From Constantimarinum furrinae (GTDB lineage Bacteria; Bacteroidota; Bacteroidia; Flavobacteriales; Flavobacteriaceae): a DNA stretch of 64,000 nucleotides. The stretch covers positions 744,001 to 808,000 of the forward strand of contig NZ_CP052909.1 of the NCBI RefSeq assembly GCF_014295415.1, written 5' to 3'. Below the pieces are notes generated by a model that saw only the letters and a program-made list of their open reading frames with translations, did no database searches and was not told where the DNA came from. This document shows positions 27,836 to 36,238 of this stretch, piece after piece. Both the position numbers and the translations under genes were made by a program. Numbering within the stretch: position 1 is the first letter of the stretch; each line of letters opens with the position of its first letter.

Positions 27836-30800
27836 TTACTCTTTAATGATCTGCTTGGTGATCTGTCCGTTGTCACCACTAATGACAAACAGATAGGTTG
27901 CACTAGCAAGGTCATAGATCTCAATCTGCTTCTCTGTACCCATTCCTTCTAAAGCAATGGTTCTAATGAGTCTTCCCGTAGCATCGTAGATGGCTACATT
28001 GTTTAGATCCAGTCCTTGTGGATTGCTAAGCATTACCACATCTCTGGCAGGGTTCGGATACATAGTAATGCTTCCAAAATCTACCGTGACCTCATCGTTT
28101 CCTAAGATGCTCTCCACCGTTAACTCGAAGGTACAACAGTTCTCATTACCATACTCATCGGTGGCACACACTTCAACAGTGTATACTCCATCGGGGATCT
28201 GAGTTCCGGCTGCCGGAGTTTGAGAGAAGATCGTCACAGGGTCTGTACAATTGTCTGTGGCCGTTGCCTCTCCTGTTGCAAAGTAATCGGGTACAGTATA
28301 GAACAGGTTCCCCGGTCCCGGATCCACGGTCTGATCGGCCGGACAAGTAACATCGGGCCCTAGCAGATCTACTACAGTCACTACCGCAGTACAACTGGCC
28401 AGATTACCGTTAACATCTACGGTAAAGACCGTTACTGTTATCGGAGTGCCTATGTCATCACAATCGAAATCGGTGATGTCTACCGCCGAGGTGGCAATAC
28501 CACAGTTATCGGTGTTGCTGGCGATCACATCATCGGGAGTGATACTGGCCATACCGTTTTCATCCAATTCTAAGGTGATGTCCATACAGGTAAGTACCGG
28601 AGCGATGTTATCTTCAACCGTTACGATGGCCGTACAGGTAGATACATTTCCATTGACATCGGTTACCGTAAGGGTTACCGTATTATCACCTACATCATCG
28701 CAATCGAAGGTATCTGGCGACACACTTAAATCGGCAATACCACAGGCGTCGGTCGATCCTCCGTCTACATCGCTTCCTGTGATCGTTACTGTTCCGGTTG
28801 CATCGAGTTGTACGGTAATATCCATACAGCTGGCTACTGGTGCAGTGACATCTTCTACCGTTACAATGGCCGTACAAGAGCTTACATTTCCGTTTACATC
28901 GGTGATCTCCAACACTACAGGGTTGTCTCCTACATCGGCGCAGGTGAAACTATTTGGTGTTACCGTCATCGAGGCAATTCCACAGTTATCACTACTGCCT
29001 CCATCCACATCTGCCGGAACGATACTTACATTTCCGGTAGCATCAAGTTGTACGGTAATGTCCATACAAACGGCCATGGCCGGTTCATCGTCGGTTACAG
29101 TGATATCGAAGGTACAGGTTGATGTGTTGCCATTAGTATCTGTAGCTGTAAATTCGATCGTGGTGGTTCCTACCGGGAACTGACTGCCACTTGGTGGTCC
29201 CATGGTTTGTACCACTGAGGCAATTCCACAGGCATCCAGCGCAATGGCAGGAGCAAAGCTCACCTCTGCAAAACAGTCGCCCGGAGTGGTACTTGCCGTA
29301 ATATCTGCCGGACAGGCGATCACAGGAGGTACATTGTCTTCCACGGTCACTACTGCCACACAGGTGGACATGTTCCCGTTGACGTCTGTCACGGTAAGGG
29401 TTACATTATTGGGCCCAACATGGCTACAATCGAAATCGGTTTGTGAGGCCGAGATAGAGGCAATGCCACAGGCATCGGTCGATCCGCCGTCGATATCCCC
29501 GGCCACGATACTTGCCATACCGTTATTGTCGAGTTGAATGGTGATGTCCATGCATACGGCCACCGGGGGTACATTGTCTTCCACGGTAACTGTTGCCGTA
29601 CAGGTTGATGAGTTTCCGCTGGTATCTGTAACCGTTAAGGTCACTGTATTTGTACCTACATCTGAACAATCAAAAGTAGATGGAGAAACCGCCAGTGAGG
29701 CAATACCACAGTTATCTGAAGAACCACCATCTACATCACTAGGAACTATACTAGCCATACCATTGGCATCGAGTTGAACCGTAATATCCATACAAACTGC
29801 CATAGGAGGCTCATTGTCGTTTACGGTGACATCAAAACTACAGGTTGCGGTATTTCCACTGGAATCTGTTACAACAAAGGTATTTGTAGTTGTCCCAACC
29901 GGGAAAGCGCTTCCGCTTGGAAGACCGGCTGTTTGCATAGTAGTGGAACCGCTACAGTTGTCTGTTCCTACGGGAGTAGCATAGGTAACTACCGCAGAAC
30001 AGAGCCCCGGATCGTTATTTACAGTGATATTTCCGGGACAAGTGATTACAGGATCTTCGGTATCGTTTACTATAACATCGAAGCTACAGGTTGCCGTGTT
30101 ACCACTAGCATCGGTAACCTCAAAAGTATTTGTGGTGGTTCCAACCGGGAAAGTGCTTCCGCTAGGTAATCCGGCTGTTTGTATAACGGTAGGTTCACTA
30201 CCAACCGCATAACCTATGCGACCGTCAAAAACACGTGGATTATAAACAGCTCCTGAAAAGTGTCCTTGGGTAGCAGAGCCTGAAATAAGTGATAGATCAC
30301 TATTACTAAAAGTTTGGGTAGTACCCGAATTATGATAAACCGGGTCGTGTCCTATATCATAAAGTAATGCAACACCATAATTGGTTCCAGCTAAAAGTGT
30401 AAGTGGTGAATCAAGCTCTAAAATTGAAGTAGCGGGATAGACATTTCCTATTCCTGTTGCAGAAGCAACTAATCCCCCCCACGCAGCTGCATTAGTTTGA
30501 TTTCCAACATAAGTCCCTCCAGATATGATGTATATATCTATATTCATATTACTTCCTTCACCTTGAGTAAATAATTCAATCTCACTCAGCACAATATCAT
30601 TGGATCCAACAGATATGTCGAAATAAAAAGCTCCACCGTCACCGGCTGTTGTTGTAGGAGCATTTCCTGCTTGTAAAGAACTTGTGCCACAATTATCCAT
30701 TACAGTAGGATCTGCATATGTAACCACAGCTCCACAAATTCCAGGATCATTATCAACTACAATATTTGCAGGGCACGAAATGGTTGGAGCTTCAACATCA

Positions 30801-33800
30801 TTCACAGTCACATCAAAACTACAGCTTGCTGTGTTTCCACTAGCATCTGTCACTACAAAAGTATTGGTTGTGGTTCCAACTGGGAAAGTACTACCACTGG
30901 GTAAACCAGCCGTTTGTGTTGTTGTTGATCCCGGACAATTATCGGTTCCTACGGGCGCTGTATACATAACAACCGCTCCACAAATACCCGGGTCATTACC
31001 CACTGTAATATCTGCAGGGCAGGTTATTGCAGGCGGTTCGGTATCGTTAACCGTTACATTAAAAGTACAGGTTGACATATTTCCGGAAGCATCGGTTGCA
31101 GTAGCAGTAACCACAGTTGTTCCTACGGGAAATGCCGAACCTGAAGCAGGGTTATAGGAGATTGTAGTACCCGGGCAATTATCGGTTGCACTTCCGGCAA
31201 AATTGACTACCGCGCTACACATACCTGCTGTGTTACTTACGGTAATATCTGCAGGACATGTAACTACCGGAGGTTCGGTATCGTTTACGGTGACATCAAA
31301 ACTACAGGTAGCAGTATTTCCACTGGTGTCTGTAACTTCAAATGTATTTGTTGTGGTTCCAACAGGGAAGGTACTACCACTAGGCAAACCTGCAGTTTGT
31401 GTAACCATCACAGATTGTTCATAAGAAATTATAATTTCACCATTTCCCGATTGAACACCTGCTAAATTGATTTGATCGGAGCCAACATTGAAGGATCCAC
31501 CACCACCACCTGCACCCCAACCCGGAGTGGAATTGCCTGCCCAACTGTTTCCGCCGCCACCACCGTTGTAACCTCCGCCACCACCACCAGCTCCGGAGAC
31601 TCCGCCGCCGCCACCGCCGCCGCCGAATCCGCCAACAGCAGAGCCAGCGGGAGTGAACCCGCAATTCGGACCTTCATTACCTCCGGCACCTCCGGAAAGT
31701 GGTATAATTCCACCACCGCTCAAAGGAGCATTAGGTGATGCACCATCACCTCCATTTGTAAACCATCCGGCTCCTGCTCCGCCTCCTGCTTCACATGTAG
31801 CCGGTGCAACAAGAGCGCCGCCGCTACCTCCATTTCCACCAGAACCTCCTGCCGAGTTACCACTGCCATTAGTACTATCGCTTGGTGCATTAGTAGCAGA
31901 TCCATCTCCGGGGATTCCATTTCCGTTTCCGGCATTTCCACCACCACCTCCTGCGGCAATTAACAAAGTAGGGCCAGATGTTGTCCAAACAAAAGAACCA
32001 CCACCGCCACCACCGACGCCACCATTATTTGTTCTGCTTCCTCCTTCTCCGCCTACGACAAGATTAAGAGATTCTCCCGGCGTCACGGCGAAAGTTCCCG
32101 AAATAGAAGCACCTAATCCCCCGGAAAATCCACCTTGAGCTCCTGCGGCCTCAATTGTTATAGAGGTAACACCTGCTGGCACCGTGAATGTATCTGTTAC
32201 TCCGGAAAAGGTAAAGGTTTGTGACATTATCACAGGGCAGTTATCGGAAACGTTTACACTATAAAACACCGCAGTTCCACAATCCCCCGGATCGTTACTT
32301 ACTGTTATATTTCCAGGGCAGGTAATCACAGGATCTTCCGTATCGTTTACGATCACATCAAAACTACAGCTTGCTGTGTTTCCACTGGCATCTGTTACTA
32401 CAAAAGTATTGGTTGTGGTTCCTACAGGGAAGGTACTTCCACTAGGTAAACCAGCCGTTTGTGTTGTTGTTGATCCCGGACAATTATCGGTTCCTACGGG
32501 CGCTGTATACATAACAACAGCTCCACAAATACCGGGGTCATTATTCACTGTAATATCTGCCGGACAAGTTATAGCCGGAGGAATATTGTCCTCAACGGTA
32601 ACAGTTGCAGTACAGGTTGCTGTATTTCCGGTACTATCGGTCACCGTTAAGGTCACGGTATTTGGACCAACATCCCCACAATCAAATGTATCCTCATCTA
32701 ACGAAAGGGTAACCGGACCATCAGGGTCACTCGAGCCATTATCTACCTGAGATGCAAGTATAGTCACAGATCCGGTGGCATCTAATTGAACAGTGATATC
32801 TTGACACATTGCGGTAGGTGGTGAATCTACCACCAATACCACATCGTTGCCGTCTCCTCCATCATAATAAATAAATAAGAACTGACCGTTAAACGGAATG
32901 GATGCACCCTGTGCCAAACCGCTAAAGGTACCCGCAACAGGATCGGAGCCATCGTTGTCAATAATTGTAACGGTATCACCTGCTGTAAGAATTCCACCAA
33001 CATTGTCTACTAAAGTCAGGGTAGCATCCGTAACATCAACAGTACCGGTAACAACCAATTGATCAAAGTCTGTCCCCGCTGTAGTAACGGCGGAAATACT
33101 TACGGCAAATATATCTCCTGAGTTCAGAGATACATTTGCGCTCGCAGTGATGATTCCATTACCGGTATTCCCTGCTCGCAACTCTCCGTTAATTTGTAGT
33201 GTTGTTCCACTTATTAGATCTCCGGCAGGAATGCCCGTACTCGAAGTGATCGGTCCAAGATTAGAAGTAAGTGTTACAGGACCGCCGGCGTTGATATCTC
33301 CTGCCCCAGAATTTAAAAATATTGCCGAATTAGTTGCTGCTCCGGCATCACCAATTATAGAAACACCACCAGTTCCGGTAGTATTAATTGCCAAATTTAA
33401 CTGTACTCCGTCATTACCATTTCCCGTAGTATCAGTGGCATCTCCGGAGATCGAAATAGCCCCATCTATGCTGGATATAACAGATCCTGTTCCGGTCAAT
33501 AAAACTCCTCTGTTATTATTACTCCCTGCATTACCACCAGTTCCATCAAGCATAATAGTTCCTACTCCGGTTGTAGATATGGTGGTCTCAGCACCGATTG
33601 TAATTCCGTCATTTAAACTTCCTGAACTAGCACCAGCGGTTCCGGAAATACCAATATTTCCTCCAGCCGAACTAATCGAAGTTACAGGCGTTCCCGAAAA
33701 TATCATTCCGGAATTCTGATTGGTTCCGGATCCATCTCCGACGCCTGTTATTGCTATATTTCCATTAGAGAGGTCGCTTATTGTAATTCCATTAACGAAC

Positions 33801-35404
33801 ACAATTCCGCTATTTTGAATTCCTGAACCGACTCCGGCAGTGCCATCTAAAATTATCCCTCCCCCATTAGATCTAACGGTAGTACCCACTTGTTCAAAAC
33901 TTATACCTCGTTGTCCAGTTACTCCCGTTCCACCCATTCCGGTTAGGGAAACAGAGCCCGTTCCGGTAGATTCCACAGTGCCGCTTTGCATTAAAATACC
34001 AATATTCAAATTTCCAGAGCCATTTCCTCCAGTTCCGTTCAATGATATATTTCCATTTCCAGATTGAATGGTTCCGTTTATCCGGACTCCGAATAGAAAA
34101 TTAGCTCCATTTCCCCCTATACCGTTAATATCAATTATTCCATCGCCGGAAGTCACTGTGGCATTGCCTCTCACCCACACCCCTTGAGTTCCATCTAACG
34201 TACCATCATTGGAACCGTTTCCATTTAAAGACACGGTTCCGGTACCCGTGGCCTGAATGGTTGAAGCATTAAGATCAATTCCAATAAAATTATCTCCAAC
34301 GTTAGGTGAGGTTCCGGCAGTCATATTCACCGCACCATTGCTCACCTCCACTACAGCACCTCCGTTTACCAGGGTGTTACGTTGGGAGGTTGTAATTATG
34401 TCAGCGCCTGCCGTGATATTATCACTAATTGTTAGTGTTTCGGCAATAATCTCAAAATTCCCATTTACTGCAACCGGACCATTTATTAGAGTTACATCGC
34501 CGGTGTCACCACCATCAATTAATCTTAGATTAGTATTGCTATGAGCATTATTTGCGCTGTTTAGGGTGATGCTGTCGGTTCCCGAATTAACATCGAGAAC
34601 AAGCGTGGTATTGTTCCAAGCTGCCATAGATTCGATTGCAACTGCATTGGTGGTTCCGGAGATTACAACAGCGGGTATTGTCCCGGTAGCGAAGTCAAAA
34701 CCATTGTCTAAGGATAAAATCTCAGCATTCCCAGGGGGACTATTAATGAATACAGTGCCGAATCCGGAAAGATCAATAGGTTCTAAACCCTTAAATACAA
34801 ATGTGCTCGAAGCAGTTCTTACAACGCCGTTTCCAGATATGTTACTATCGGGAATGTACTCGGCATTCAAAGACCTATTGCCAATCACCGACATACCGTC
34901 ACCGTCTAAAGTTCGTTGTCCATGACCGTAAAACACTACTTCTTTAAAAAGATCTTCTTCGGAAAGATCGATAGTCAACCAATCATCACCCGATCCACCA
35001 TGGACCACGATGGTTCCAGTTACAAGTCGTTTATTGACAAGAAACCCATTGTTACTTTGAGTACGGATCTGGGATGTAGTATTTTCAGCAGAAATACCTT
35101 GTATTTCAAAACTGTTTCCAATACTCCTAATTTGAATCCAGCTATCAGCAGAAGCCATTTTGGCATCAATTATCAGGTCGCCTGTATGGTTAATATTCAC
35201 CTGTGCCGGGATAGGCCGATTCGTACGTTTTATCGGTTTAGCTGAAGCAGTGTTTTTAAAAGTAGAGCCTGATTGGGCTACTGAAGTACTCTGAAACTTA
35301 CTAATTTCTTTTGGCGTCTCTAAAATTTTTGCCTGACTAAATGAAGAAGCAGGAAAAAGTAAAAATAGTAAGACACCATACAAAAGGGCGGTAATTTTTT
35401 TCAT
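27836..35404 (-). CDS. Giant T9SS adhesin with beta-helix, HYR repeats and two inserted domains (2522 aa)
   Basis: Signal peptide (SSFSQ). Residues about 90-730 are a Gly/Asn/Thr-rich parallel beta-helix with repeating TGTGSVSLNGxGGxGSGxxNxGI pattern. About 733-858 resembles the strand module found next to the passenger of autotransporters (LQINGELRAGNTG...DFDQLVVTGTVDVTDATL...IIDNDGSDPVAGTF). Residues about 860-2430 hold 14 Ig/HYR repeats (8 HYR-type, 6 CxDITVQLD-type). HYR repeats 3 and 6 in this array are split by a Gly-rich domain (about 1060-1330) and by an unassigned domain (about 1572-1735). A T9SS type A sorting domain (MYPNPARDVVMLS...ATYLFVISGDNGQITKQIIKE) ends the protein. It is expected on the cell surface, for adhesion. 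It is monocistronic: ACGT-box promoter B in front, terminator behind. Confidence 0.87.
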   Translation of the reverse strand: MKKITALLYGVLLFLLFPASSFSQAKILETPKEISKFQSTSVAQSGSTFKNTASAKPIKRTNRPIPAQVNINHTGDLIIDAKMASADSWIQIRSIGNSFEIQGISAENTTSQIRTQSNNGFLVNKRLVTGTIVVHGGSGDDWLTIDLSEEDLFKEVVFYGHGQRTLDGDGMSVIGNRSLNAEYIPDSNISGNGVVRTASSTFVFKGLEPIDLSGFGTVFINSPPGNAEILSLDNGFDFATGTIPAVVISGTTNAVAIESMAAWNNTTLVLDVNSGTDSITLNSANNAHSNTNLRLIDGGDTGDVTLINGPVAVNGNFEIIAETLTISDNITAGADIITTSQRNTLVNGGAVVEVSNGAVNMTAGTSPNVGDNFIGIDLNASTIQATGTGTVSLNGNGSNDGTLDGTQGVWVRGNATVTSGDGIIDINGIGGNGANFLFGVRINGTIQSGNGNISLNGTGGNGSGNLNIGILMQSGTVESTGTGSVSLTGMGGTGVTGQRGISFEQVGTTVRSNGGGIILDGTAGVGSGIQNSGIVFVNGITISDLSNGNIAITGVGDGSGTNQNSGMIFSGTPVTSISSAGGNIGISGTAGASSGSLNDGITIGAETTISTTGVGTIMLDGTGGNAGSNNNRGVLLTGTGSVISSIDGAISISGDATDTTGNGNDGVQLNLAINTTGTGGVSIIGDAGAATNSAIFLNSGAGDINAGGPVTLTSNLGPITSSTGIPAGDLISGTTLQINGELRAGNTGNGIITASANVSLNSGDIFAVSISAVTTAGTDFDQLVVTGTVDVTDATLTLVDNVGGILTAGDTVTIIDNDGSDPVAGTFSGLAQGASIPFNGQFLFIYYDGGDGNDVVLVVDSPPTAMCQDITVQLDATGSVTILASQVDNGSSDPDGPVTLSLDEDTFDCGDVGPNTVTLTVTDSTGNTATCTATVTVEDNIPPAITCPADITVNNDPGICGAVVMYTAPVGTDNCPGSTTTQTAGLPSGSTFPVGTTTNTFVVTDASGNTASCSFDVIVNDTEDPVITCPGNITVSNDPGDCGTAVFYSVNVSDNCPVIMSQTFTFSGVTDTFTVPAGVTSITIEAAGAQGGFSGGLGASISGTFAVTPGESLNLVVGGEGGSRTNNGGVGGGGGGSFVWTTSGPTLLIAAGGGGGNAGNGNGIPGDGSATNAPSDSTNGSGNSAGGSGGNGGSGGALVAPATCEAGGGAGAGWFTNGGDGASPNAPLSGGGIIPLSGGAGGNEGPNCGFTPAGSAVGGFGGGGGGGGVSGAGGGGGGYNGGGGGNSWAGNSTPGWGAGGGGGSFNVGSDQINLAGVQSGNGEIIISYEQSVMVTQTAGLPSGSTFPVGTTTNTFEVTDTSGNTATCSFDVTVNDTEPPVVTCPADITVSNTAGMCSAVVNFAGSATDNCPGTTISYNPASGSAFPVGTTVVTATATDASGNMSTCTFNVTVNDTEPPAITCPADITVGNDPGICGAVVMYTAPVGTDNCPGSTTTQTAGLPSGSTFPVGTTTNTFVVTDASGNTASCSFDVTVNDVEAPTISCPANIVVDNDPGICGAVVTYADPTVMDNCGTSSLQAGNAPTTTAGDGGAFYFDISVGSNDIVLSEIELFTQGEGSNMNIDIYIISGGTYVGNQTNAAAWGGLVASATGIGNVYPATSILELDSPLTLLAGTNYGVALLYDIGHDPVYHNSGTTQTFSNSDLSLISGSATQGHFSGAVYNPRVFDGRIGYAVGSEPTVIQTAGLPSGSTFPVGTTTNTFEVTDASGNTATCSFDVIVNDTEDPVITCPGNITVNNDPGLCSAVVTYATPVGTDNCSGSTTMQTAGLPSGSAFPVGTTTNTFVVTDSSGNTATCSFDVTVNDNEPPMAVCMDITVQLDANGMASIVPSDVDGGSSDNCGIASLAVSPSTFDCSDVGTNTVTLTVTDTSGNSSTCTATVTVEDNVPPVAVCMDITIQLDNNGMASIVAGDIDGGSTDACGIASISASQTDFDCSHVGPNNVTLTVTDVNGNMSTCVAVVTVEDNVPPVIACPADITASTTPGDCFAEVSFAPAIALDACGIASVVQTMGPPSGSQFPVGTTTIEFTATDTNGNTSTCTFDITVTDDEPAMAVCMDITVQLDATGNVSIVPADVDGGSSDNCGIASMTVTPNSFTCADVGDNPVVLEITDVNGNVSSCTAIVTVEDVTAPVASCMDITVQLDATGTVTITGSDVDGGSTDACGIADLSVSPDTFDCDDVGDNTVTLTVTDVNGNVSTCTAIVTVEDNIAPVLTCMDITLELDENGMASITPDDVIASNTDNCGIATSAVDITDFDCDDIGTPITVTVFTVDVNGNLASCTAVVTVVDLLGPDVTCPADQTVDPGPGNLFYTVPDYFATGEATATDNCTDPVTIFSQTPAAGTQIPDGVYTVEVCATDEYGNENCCTFELTVESILGNDEVTVDFGSITMYPNPARDVVMLSNPQGLDLNNVAIYDATGRLIRTIALEGMGTEKQIEIYDLASATYLFVISGDNGQITKQIIKE
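30900..30973. repeat. 74-bp perfect direct repeat, copy 1
   Basis: The 74 bases starting GGTAAACCAGCCG are identical to 32445-32518 in the same orientation. Both encode the DNCPGSTTTQTAGLP region of HYR units 5 and 2. The copies are 1545 bases apart and bracket the units with the Gly-rich insert and the next unit. Confidence 0.9.
32445..32518. repeat. 74-bp perfect direct repeat, copy 2
   Basis: Second copy of the 74-base direct repeat at 30900-30973, within HYR unit 2. Synonymous sites are also identical, pointing to recent duplication or gene conversion between units. Confidence 0.9.
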
Positions 35405-35434
35405 AATTGTGAGATTATTAGGTAGTTAGCGGGG

Positions 35435-35501
35435 TAAAGATATTGTTAAAACTTTCTTACTGAAATACGTAAAACCACGTATATATTACGTGCTGTTGCG
35501 T
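35435..35501 (-). promoter_or_regulatory. ACGT-box promoter B (giant adhesin)
   Basis: Minus-strand -7 box TATCTTTA (35442-35435; one mismatch to TAnnTTTG), then 24 bases, then boxes ACGT at 35467, 35477 and 35488 and GCGT at 35498 (offsets 0, 10, 21, 31). The last two boxes lie inside the final codons of the degenerate response regulator gene. The -7 box is 31 bases ahead of the adhesin start codon. Confidence 0.7.
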
Positions 35502-36145
35502 ACAGAAATTTCTTCAATAAAATGTTTATTGTTTGAAAACCAATTCTTTAGATGTTCGGGTTCCATTGATAGCTGTAGTCTGGGTAGGATGGAATTTATT
35601 TGAGTCTTAACTTCTTTAGGTTGAAGTTTTAATTGCTTCGCTATATCTTTAGGAGTCGATCCTCTGGCCAATAATACAAGGAGTTGTTTCTCGATGTCTG
35701 AAAGCGAATCTATCTGCTCACGAAGCTCGGTAGCGCCGGGCATTTTCTTTAGGGATAGAGCCTCACTGAAATACGTGCCTCCCGCAAGGACGGCTTCAAT
35801 ACATTCACTAATGGTTTTTAGAGAATCACCGGAATTAAGTGTACCAGAGATCTTTAACGCCCCAGCCGATATGGAATATTGGTTATGAACATCGGGGAAA
35901 ATGATCACAAATTTGGTTTGTAATTGTTTTTCAGAAACAGTCCTTATAATGTCGAAGGCAGATAATAAGGGGAGTTCGGCATCTAAAATTGCCAATGCAG
36001 GATCATGCTGCAGAATATATTGAAGGATCTTCATTCCACTGGTCGTCTTTTTTACGACACGAAAATTCCTTTTTGTTAATCCGGCAGCTAAACCCTTAAC
36101 AAATACTTCCTGACTGTGAGCCAGGCAAATTGCATGAAATGACAT
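35486..36145 (-). CDS. LuxR-type regulator with degenerate receiver domain
   Basis: A 219-residue protein with the same length and layout as the two neighbouring NarL-type regulators. Its receiver keeps the phospho-acceptor position Asp55 (AILDAELPL) but the acidic pair is His10-Ser11, the Thr/Ser position is Phe83 and the conserved Lys is Ser105 (SGTLNSGDS). Normal Mg-dependent phosphorylation is therefore unlikely. The helix-turn-helix (SDIEKQLLVLLARGSTPKDIAKQLKLQPKEVKTQINSI) is diverged but complete. No kinase gene is attached; it has its own ACGT-box promoter C. It may act as a phosphorylation-independent regulator or a partner of the intact regulators. Confidence 0.85.
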   Translation of the reverse strand: MSFHAICLAHSQEVFVKGLAAGLTKRNFRVVKKTTSGMKILQYILQHDPALAILDAELPLLSAFDIIRTVSEKQLQTKFVIIFPDVHNQYSISAGALKISGTLNSGDSLKTISECIEAVLAGGTYFSEALSLKKMPGATELREQIDSLSDIEKQLLVLLARGSTPKDIAKQLKLQPKEVKTQINSILPRLQLSMEPEHLKNWFSNNKHFIEEISVRNST

Positions 36146-36163
36146 TGGTTAGTTTTAGTCACC

Positions 36164-36230
36164 CCAAGGTAGTAAGGAACTGAGAATAAAAATATAGGTA
36201 GGAACACGTATTTATTACGTAGTAGTACGT
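36164..36230 (-). promoter_or_regulatory. ACGT-box promoter C (degenerate regulator gene)
   Basis: Minus-strand TACCTTGG (36171-36164; one mismatch to TAnnTTTG), then 24 bases, then AGGT at 36196 and ACGT at 36206, 36217 and 36227 (offsets 0, 10, 21, 31). It fills the gap between the intact regulator gene (ends 36239) and the degenerate one (starts 36145). Confidence 0.65.
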
Positions 36231-36238
36231 ACAAATTC

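Larger units (their letters stand above)
28110..32825 (-). repeat. Coding HYR/Ig repeat array of the 2522-aa protein
   Basis: Fourteen units. Order from the N-terminal side: one CQDITVQLD type, six HYR type (CPADITVxNDPGICG...DNCPGS...TAGLPSGSTFPVGTTTNTF), two CMDIT type, one HYR, three CMDIT type, one closing PDYFATGE type. Units 2 and 5 differ by only a few residues over about 80. Confidence 0.85.

Noticed and set aside
28446-29183. 245-residue plus-strand ORF and neighbours in the giant adhesin
   Set aside because: Antisense shadow of the HYR/CMDIT repeats.
31653-32138. Proline-rich plus-strand ORF
   Set aside because: Antisense reading of the Gly-rich insert (GGN codons read back as proline codons).
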